Positions 57,374 through 64,000 of a stretch of DNA of 64,000 nt are shown here, one piece after another. The notes under the pieces are model-generated. The model worked only from the letters and a program-made list of their open reading frames with translations. It had not been told where the DNA came from and searched no databases. The position numbers were made by a program, and so were the translations under genes. Positions within the stretch are counted from its first letter, which is position 1; each line of letters begins with the position of its first letter. This stretch comes from Ascoidea asiatica. Its lineage: Eukaryota; Ascomycota; Saccharomycetes; Ascoideales; Ascoideaceae. Location: NCBI GenBank assembly GCA_001600695.1, contig BCKQ01000003.1, positions 434,001 through 498,000 on the forward strand. The letters run 5' to 3'.

Positions 57374-60113
57374 CATGGATTACAAACGAAATTTATTCAT
57401 CGAAACCAACTGACATTAGGTAGAACACAACTATCAACTTGCTGTAAATTACTCAGGTATGAAGATTTATCTATAGAAGAGACAGCATATCGCTTATTTG
57501 ACGCCATTCATGCAAAGGAATCTGATAATCCAAGTATTACCTTCATTACAACAGGCACGGACCTTGTTTCTACTATGTTAGGCAGGAGATATAAGGAAAA
57601 TAAAGATAATAAAGCAAATAAAAAAAATACATAAAATAAAATAGACAACAAGCCAATACAGAGGAAGAAAATAAAGATCATAAAACAGATGATGAAATTT
57701 AAGAAATTAAAGAAATTAAAACATACAAATATTATAAAGCTGAGAAAACAGATGGAGAATTTGCTAATGGCGATAATCTATATTGTGAATTTTTTGATAA
57801 CCGAAAAGATACACATAACACCCATGATACTGAAGATAGTGATGAAGAAGGTGAAGAGGACGAAGAAGGTACAGATGAGGAAGGTGAAGACAACAGAGGT
57901 AATACTGCTCTAGCCTATAATCCGAAATGTGAGTCAAGTAGAGGAGACTTTCTAGCAGAAAATGATGAATGGTTTAGCAAAAACTATAAAGGAAACCGTA
58001 ATTCAATCGAAGCAAAATAGCATGGATATAAATGTTATACGAAGGCTGAATTTTTTCAAATCTGGAACTATTACTTCAAAATATTCAAATTTCCAGATAA
58101 TTGAAGGTTTTATTTTGGAAGTTGGTGGGACAGGAAAGGAAATTTTTTTTACCCATTGGCAAATCTCCCTAATTATTACAAATTTTTCTGAAATTATCTA
58201 ACTCTCTACTCGAAAGACATGTTAGATAAACCGTAAAATTTGAAGGAAATGACCTAGACAGGACAAAAACATCGGTAAATAAATTTTAAACAAACAACAA
58301 AAATCTGAAAGCATAGGTGATGAAAATCAAGCTGAATGGAAGCGTCTTTCAAGGGATTAAGAAATTAGAAACAAAATGTGACCAAATGTGGAGAAGAAAA
58401 AAGGAAATCATGGGAATAAAAATCAAAGAATAATTAAAAACAAAGTCTCATATATTTAAAATCAGAAGAAACATTAAAGTTAATTAACGATATTAAGGAT
58501 TAAATATGATTTGTTAATAAAGATGAATCTAAAAATATTAAAAAAACCGTATTCAGTCCTAATTAATGGGATTCGGATCGTAACATAATGTATTGCAAAA
58601 ATTTTAATAACTTTGGTTATAAAAACCAGAGGGATTATTACATAGGTAAACCGTTCGACCAACACAACCACAATGATCTAGAAATAACATTAAATACCTC
58701 TCAAAAAGAAGAACCGCTGTAATCTGAGTATGAATATAAAGCGGATATTACTGCCAATAGTCAATATTATATCAAGCAAAATCAAGAATATAATTATGAC
58801 AATAAAGATGAAAGATGTTCCAATGGTGAGAATCAAAATCCGGATTATAGAAATGAAAAATCAAAAAAAAAAGGTAATTGTAATCAAATTACCACCCAGA
58901 CTGATTTTAACGAATCCAAGGATCCTTCAAAATAAAAAGAACCCGAATTTCTTACAAATTCTGAATCCAAAAATAACCAAAATTTAAATCACGATAAAAA
59001 TATTACAAATACCCAAGAGCTATCAAATTCTTCTGCAGAATCCCTTAAAAAAAAGATGTTTTTTTACTAAAAAACTTGTGCTAATAAATTGGAGGCACTG
59101 AAAGCCAATCCAGTTGTTGAAGAACTAGTAGAATTATCAGAATCCTTAAAACTCATGATTTTGGAGAAACTAATAGCGCTTTCTTTTTGTGTCAGGTCCT
59201 GACTTGGATATCCGGAAAAACATGGATTCAAAATCAAATTTGGAAAACTATATACAATCTAGTAACAAAAACAAAGAGGATAATTATTTCATCAATCCTA
59301 ATAGATTTCACGAGTATATTTAGAATCAGTATTTTAGTTTATTGTATTGAATTTTTAAAGGATTCAAAGAAAATTTTCTTATAGATTGGAATAACGCTGG
59401 TAGATCATTGGGAGACATAATTCTTTTGTTCTTCTCGATCGGTGGAACACCTGATTATACTAAATGGCTTAGTTTATCTACCCTAGATGTATTAATTTTT
59501 GTGGCATAAAAAATGGGTAAACTATTAATATACAATGGAAATGAGTTATTACTTAATACGATTTCTTTTAAGTTAAGTCTTACAAGTTAGGAATGGAAGT
59601 CTTAGATGTTGGAAATGAGAATCTACTTGACTATCGTTTTTCAAAAAGTTCTCCTTGGGAAAAATATACAAACCTTGCTAAAATATTGATAACAATGGCG
59701 GTTCAAATGGTAGGGCATTGGAAAAAGTCAATGCTTTAGTTAACGATATTCACAACAAAAATACAGAATAAGTGGATGCAAATTGAATGTTGAATAACAT
59801 TGAATTTATTCCAAATGAATTCATTAATAACATGGATTATAACCCAATTAAACAAAACTGCCCAATAAGCAACAACGAGTATATTATTTTTATCACAGAA
59901 AATAAAAGGAAAATAAACTCAAAATTTAATCAAAGATGAAAATGGGTCGATAAATTATTACAAATACGGTAAAAATAAATACCACTCCCACCATCAGACG
60001 GTATTTATAAGTTCGTAAAAGAAATTCATATGCAACTGGAAGATGAAGTTTCATTCCCAACTATAAAAATTTTTTTGCTTTAAAATATTATAAAATAACT
60101 GCTAGCTTGCTCA
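57374..60113 (+). pseudogene. Long plus-strand coding relic, acidic and Asn-rich, family unknown
   Basis: Stretches open apart from isolated TAA/TAG codons follow one another on the plus strand. At 57,374-57,632: LSTCCKLLRYEDLSIEET, FITTGTDLVSTMLGRRYKEN. At 57,666-58,104: a strongly acidic run, EDSDEEGEEDEEGTDEEGED, then FSKNYKGNRNS. At 58,566-59,200: about 210 codons with three TAA, including CKNFNNFGYKNQRDYY and VEELVELSESLKLMILEKL. At 59,201-59,600, shifted: FLIDWNNAGRSLGDIILLFF and TKWLSLSTLDVLIFVA*KMGKLLIYN, loosely like the W-x-x-x-x-E/D-(I/L) region of OTU proteases. None of this gives a secure family. The relic is continued, after a solo LTR, at 61,147-62,452. Confidence 0.4.
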
Positions 60114-60118
60114 ATAAC

Positions 60119-61141
60119 TGTTGTGAATTTTCATTGATCTTACGAAATCGAATATATAAATTGTACGTACTTACAAACTATGTATTAATGAATTAACTGC
60201 TAATCGATGATGTAAAAAAAAACTAAATAAATTATATAAGCAAAAAGAGGAAATCTATTCCTTTTATATTAATTCAGGATTCCAACGGGGTCCCGCAGAA
60301 CTATTGAGAACTCTCGGGAATTCCCAAAAGTCCCAGGATTCCTTCGTAGAATCAGGGTGGGAATCAAGTTTACCCTGTAAAAAGGGTTGAAAACTTGATT
60401 AGAAATCAACTGAAATTCACATTTCAAATTTACTATAGTAAAACCGATCAGCCCAGTTTCCAGTGGGGTAGATAATCGCACTAATTGCCAGGAATAGTCT
60501 TTAAAGCCGAAGCCCCGAGTCGGAATATATTCTTATGGGACGTGCTCCACTTGTCTCCTGTGTAATCCTACCCGATTCGCCAACCGCACTGACAATTATA
60601 CCTTATCTTGCATTAAACTAGGCTTAGGAAACCACCCAGAAGGCGTCCCTGCCTTGATCCGATGGGTGTTCCGGATTTAACATATATCGGGATAGACACT
60701 AAATCCAAACTCCATTTTTATTCTCCTCCTACCTAGTTGCTTAGCTTTAATATGCTCTTAAAGGTTGTACGACTATGGCTGATACCAATCTGAAGGTCTT
60801 TTCTACTATGTACGCTATACCTAACGAAAGCGCACGTGACCTATGCCATGTGACTAGAATAAGATTGTATCTGACTTTCTGTGTAGCCGTACACAGAGTC
60901 TTGCAAGGTCATGTGAATTGATGTATTCTTCAGGCAACGTAATGCAACTTTAAGCAAAAATATGAATATTGATGGCTAATTATGCATATCTATGCAAAAT
61001 TGTTCATGATGTATACCAATTATTGATTAATACATGACCTTGTTATGTCTACTATAGACACGTGTCTTTTAGATCTTCACCACCTCTGGTGTCAGCACCA
61101 ATATATGCCCTAGCATATATAAATCTCTATTATTTCCAACA
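60119..61141 (-). mobile_element. Solo LTR, 1,023 bp, with ATAAC target-site duplication
   Basis: On the minus strand it starts TGTTGGAAATAATAGAG (61,141) and ends TGAAAATTCACAACA (60,119). ATAAC lies on both sides (60,114-60,118 and 61,142-61,146). It is clearly the same family as the LTR at 40,474-41,513: the last 350 bp are nearly identical, and the middle is more diverged with small gaps. It interrupts the decayed plus-strand frame series. Confidence 0.92.
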
Positions 61142-61146
61142 ATAAC

Positions 61147-62452
61147 ACGATAACAATTCTAAATAAACCAGATACAAAGGATAAGATTTTTAAACAGTAA
61201 GAAGAATCAATTGGAAAAAAACATTTCTTTAACAGAGAAATTGCAGGACTTAAAGTGAAATTTGAATATGTCAAATATATCCAAGGAAGAATATCCTTAA
61301 TTTAGATTATATAATGTGTTTTAAAGAAAAGCGAAACAGTTCTTTTCGGATGATGTTACCAGTTTCTATTGATGTCAAAACTACAATGTGAAGGAAGGAA
61401 ATGTGATAGTAGAAGATAATAACAACACAATAAATAATTAAAAGCATATGACTTACAGGACCAAGGTTATAAATAACTAACTTTGGATTCCCATGTCCAA
61501 CATTTTAAAAAATGGTTTCAGTAAGCTATCAAAATCAGCCTCTGTAGCTGCACATATGATTTATGAACCCAATTTGAAAGAAAAGAACAAAATATTAGCT
61601 CCACTAATTCTTACAGAATTCTATCACCGTAACGTCTAATTGAACATAATACCTACAACTTGAGAAACGAACAACAGAACTAAAGGTTGAAACAATTACT
61701 AGAAAATATGGAAACCAATTAAATTGAAAACGAAGAACTGATTGATCTAGACAAGTATGTGGTTGATTCATAGAGATTATAGTCTCAAAGCACATTAAGA
61801 GTGGCAAAAGAAGACCAAATGATATGTTATACAAAGCTAAAAAAAAATTAGACCAAACAAGACAAATGTTAATGTTGAACCCCATAATACAAATACTCCA
61901 CTCATGAGCAAAAGAGGAACAACCGAAGGTTCCGCAAAGTATGCGCCCATTCGAAAATATCCAGAAGTTTCAACTAGCAAAATTGAAGAACAAGATTAGT
62001 CACAAAAACCGTCCACGAACCAGAAGAAAAAGACACGAATCATGATTATTATGAAAATTTAGGATACCAAAACATTAAATACCAAGCGAACAGAACTATC
62101 AGGAAATCCCAATAATCCAAATTCAAATCCAAAAAAACTGCCACTCTAAAATCTTCTTATAATAATAATGCCAAATCACAAAATGAAAAAACAAACAAAG
62201 TATTAATGATAGATCTGTTGTTGGTAATCAGGGAGACAGCTCTTCTGCAGAAGATCTCACCTAATCTAGGGATACGGATGATGATTTATCGAATGAAAGC
62301 GTTGTACACCTTATCGACTCAAACTAGAAACGAAATTCCACAGCTAATCGTAATTTAAAAACTACTCCCACAATTACCAAACATATGCTTAACGTTAGTT
62401 GTAGAACAACTACTATAGCTAATAATAAAGCTACTCCAAAACTAACTGACTA
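61147..62452 (+). pseudogene. Coding relic continuing beyond the solo LTR
   Basis: Open plus-strand stretches with isolated stops. At 61,147-61,305: ILNKPDTKDKIFKQ*EESIGKKHFF, GLKVKFEYVKYIQGRIS. At about 61,870-62,030: PHNTNTPLMSKRGTTEGSAK, YAPIRKYPEVSTSKIEEQD*. At 62,190-62,452: Ser/Asp/Thr-rich NDRSVVGNQGDSSSAEDL*, DTDDDLSNESVVHLID. The composition is like the relic on the other side of the LTR. The family is unknown. A retroelement gag/pol linker or a large disordered host protein are both possible. Confidence 0.33.
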
Positions 62453-64000
62453 ACAAATCTAATACCAAAACAAATTATAAAGTACCTACTAAAACAGTTA
62501 TTAAAGGAACTATTAAATTAAACTACGTAAGCAAATACTAAAACAACGTAATTAGGTTAAACAAGCCTTTGTTTTTCAAATGAAGTTTTCGCAGGCACGT
62601 TATCCCTATACTACCCGACATTATTTAGAAAACTCACATGATCTTTCAAAAACATACTCGGTTTACGTTTTCGGAAACTAGTTAAGTGGACAATCTTCAC
62701 AGAAGAAACTTAGTCACCTTCTTACTGCTTTATTGAATTAGTAAGACAAAATATACTTATTTTCCCTTTTAATTATTGAGTAAATTCACTTCAACAAAGT
62801 ATTTCTCATCCATTTTTTTTCGTATTTTAAGTTCAAATTATTCCAATTAGTATCATTCTACCTTTCGTAAAATAATCAATTTGTATCCATTTACCTATTG
62901 TATTCAATTTTAGATTGACTGAAGGTCAATTTTATTTTGTTTATGTATATAAATATTATACGATTTCTAATATTTTAAACAACAATTCGTTTTTGTTATC
63001 TTATTTTTTATTTTCATGCTTTTATTGAAATTTACTTTCCAATATTAACATTTCCAAGACTATTAATTCTTATTTAGTCATTTTATCGTTATACATATTT
63101 TAGATTTTCTAATTTTTTAAATAAATATTAATATTGATTTCATTGGGTAGAACCCAAGATTTAAAAGAAATTTTATACTATATGTTATTCTTATCTGTCA
63201 CTCTATTTGATGTTTACTTTAAGTCTCAAATCACAATGTAAAAATTAGTTTAATGATTACCGATTCTTATTTATTAAGTTTATCAATATAACTATGTTAT
63301 CCTTTGTAATTACTTCTAATAAATATTTCACCTCCACTGGTATTCAAATATATACTCAATTGAGGAAGAATCAATCACATTACCTTAACTTTCAATTCTT
63401 TAAAAAAAAAAAAAAAGAAAACNANAATTTAATAAATATTATTTATAATAATCCGTGAATATTAGACTAATAGATTACTTCAATTATATCAGCTCTTTTA
63501 ATCCTACCGAACATATATATTGATATTATCTGTATCAATATTTCTGATTAGCTATTTATATTGTTCATCTTCATTAATATTTTACTTTTGTTTAAATTTC
63601 AATAAAATTTAATTTCACGTATCGTTAAATTTGTCTTTCTAGACTTATTTATTCAATATCAGATCTCCGATATCTTTTGTTTCATGTTAATAAATTTAAC
63701 TGACAAATTATTTTCAAGCAAAACTCCCAAAAATTTAACTTGTTTCACTACATTTAACCAATTGCAGTAGTTTCAAATTTTATTAAAATCATAACCTTTT
63801 TTTTTCTGCTGAACAACTTGTATTAGTATCACATAAACATTTATCATAGTTAAAAGCACAATTTTCTCTAACACTTTTCTCATCCGTTTGTATGTAATAA
63901 ATTTAATTATTATTAAAAAGTTTTTGGTTTATTTTGTTTATCGATAGAGAGAATTTTCAATTTTTTTGATATTAAAGATTTTTTAGTTTGTATTTTCAAT
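62453..64000. other. AT-rich end of the window, no gene seen; two ambiguous bases
   Basis: No frame of note is present. The assembly has N at 63,423 and 63,425, next to a 14-A run, so local sequence quality is doubtful. From about 62,760 the composition returns to the very low GC of host intergenic DNA. Confidence 0.55.

Noticed and set aside
1-64000. Search for tRNA, rRNA and CRISPR arrays
   Set aside because: I found no tRNA-like A/B box pair, no rRNA sequence, and no repeat-spacer pattern. The tandem repeats seen are simple microsatellites.

Overview
The window looks like nuclear DNA of a very AT-rich ascomycete yeast (Saccharomycotina). The coding sequences are intronless. Their orthologues are typical of budding yeasts (PCK1, ABZ1, HUB1, an INO80-complex Ies1, a Pga1-like protein, an Ers1/cystinosin protein). 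Zn2Cys6 regulators and long poly-Asn tracts encoded by AAT runs are common. Synonymous positions are almost all A or T. A secreted AA9 lytic polysaccharide monooxygenase is unusual for a budding yeast. It suggests an early-diverging or filamentous lineage of the Dipodascaceae type, but the species cannot be fixed from this sequence.

Region 1 (1-36.5 kb) is gene-bearing. In order it holds: the C-terminal part of a HID1/Ecm30 protein; IES1; PCK1 (minus); a mitochondrial FLILHELTAI-family (MRX11-like) protein; the AA9 enzyme with an unusual six-cysteine tail; PGA1 and HUB1, which overlap tail to tail; ABZ1; a mitochondrial pyruvate dehydrogenase kinase; an ERS1-like PQ-loop gene with one homopolymer frameshift; a giant Zn2Cys6 regulator; a LMBR1-family membrane protein; an F-box-like/LRR protein; and a second Zn2Cys6 regulator. 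Several intergenic regions carry GC-richer islands. The large PCK1/MRX11 divergent region has a cluster of TGACTCA-type sites.

Region 2 (about 37-64 kb) has no intact gene I can recognise and is a graveyard of mobile elements. The clearest object is a decayed pogo/Fot1-like DNA transposon (37,492-42,400) with TA-flanked terminal inverted repeats. Its minus-strand transposase is broken by stops and frameshifts and by a 1,040-bp solo LTR flanked by TTATA duplications. Its left terminal repeat is split by a second, 556-bp TG...CA insertion. A related solo LTR flanked by ATAAC lies at 60,119-61,141 inside another decayed coding region. Between them, LTR pieces and a copia-like gene fragment form inverted-repeat arms of about 340 bp (43.3-43.7 and 46.2-46.6 kb) around a 2.6-kb AT-rich core. 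Further plus-strand relics lie at 46.5-47.5, 54-56 and 57.4-62.5 kb.

The genes in region 1 are mostly unrelated housekeeping functions with no operon logic. The gene desert, nested retroelements and inverted repeat in region 2 would suit a pericentromeric, subtelomeric or other silenced domain, but this is inference.
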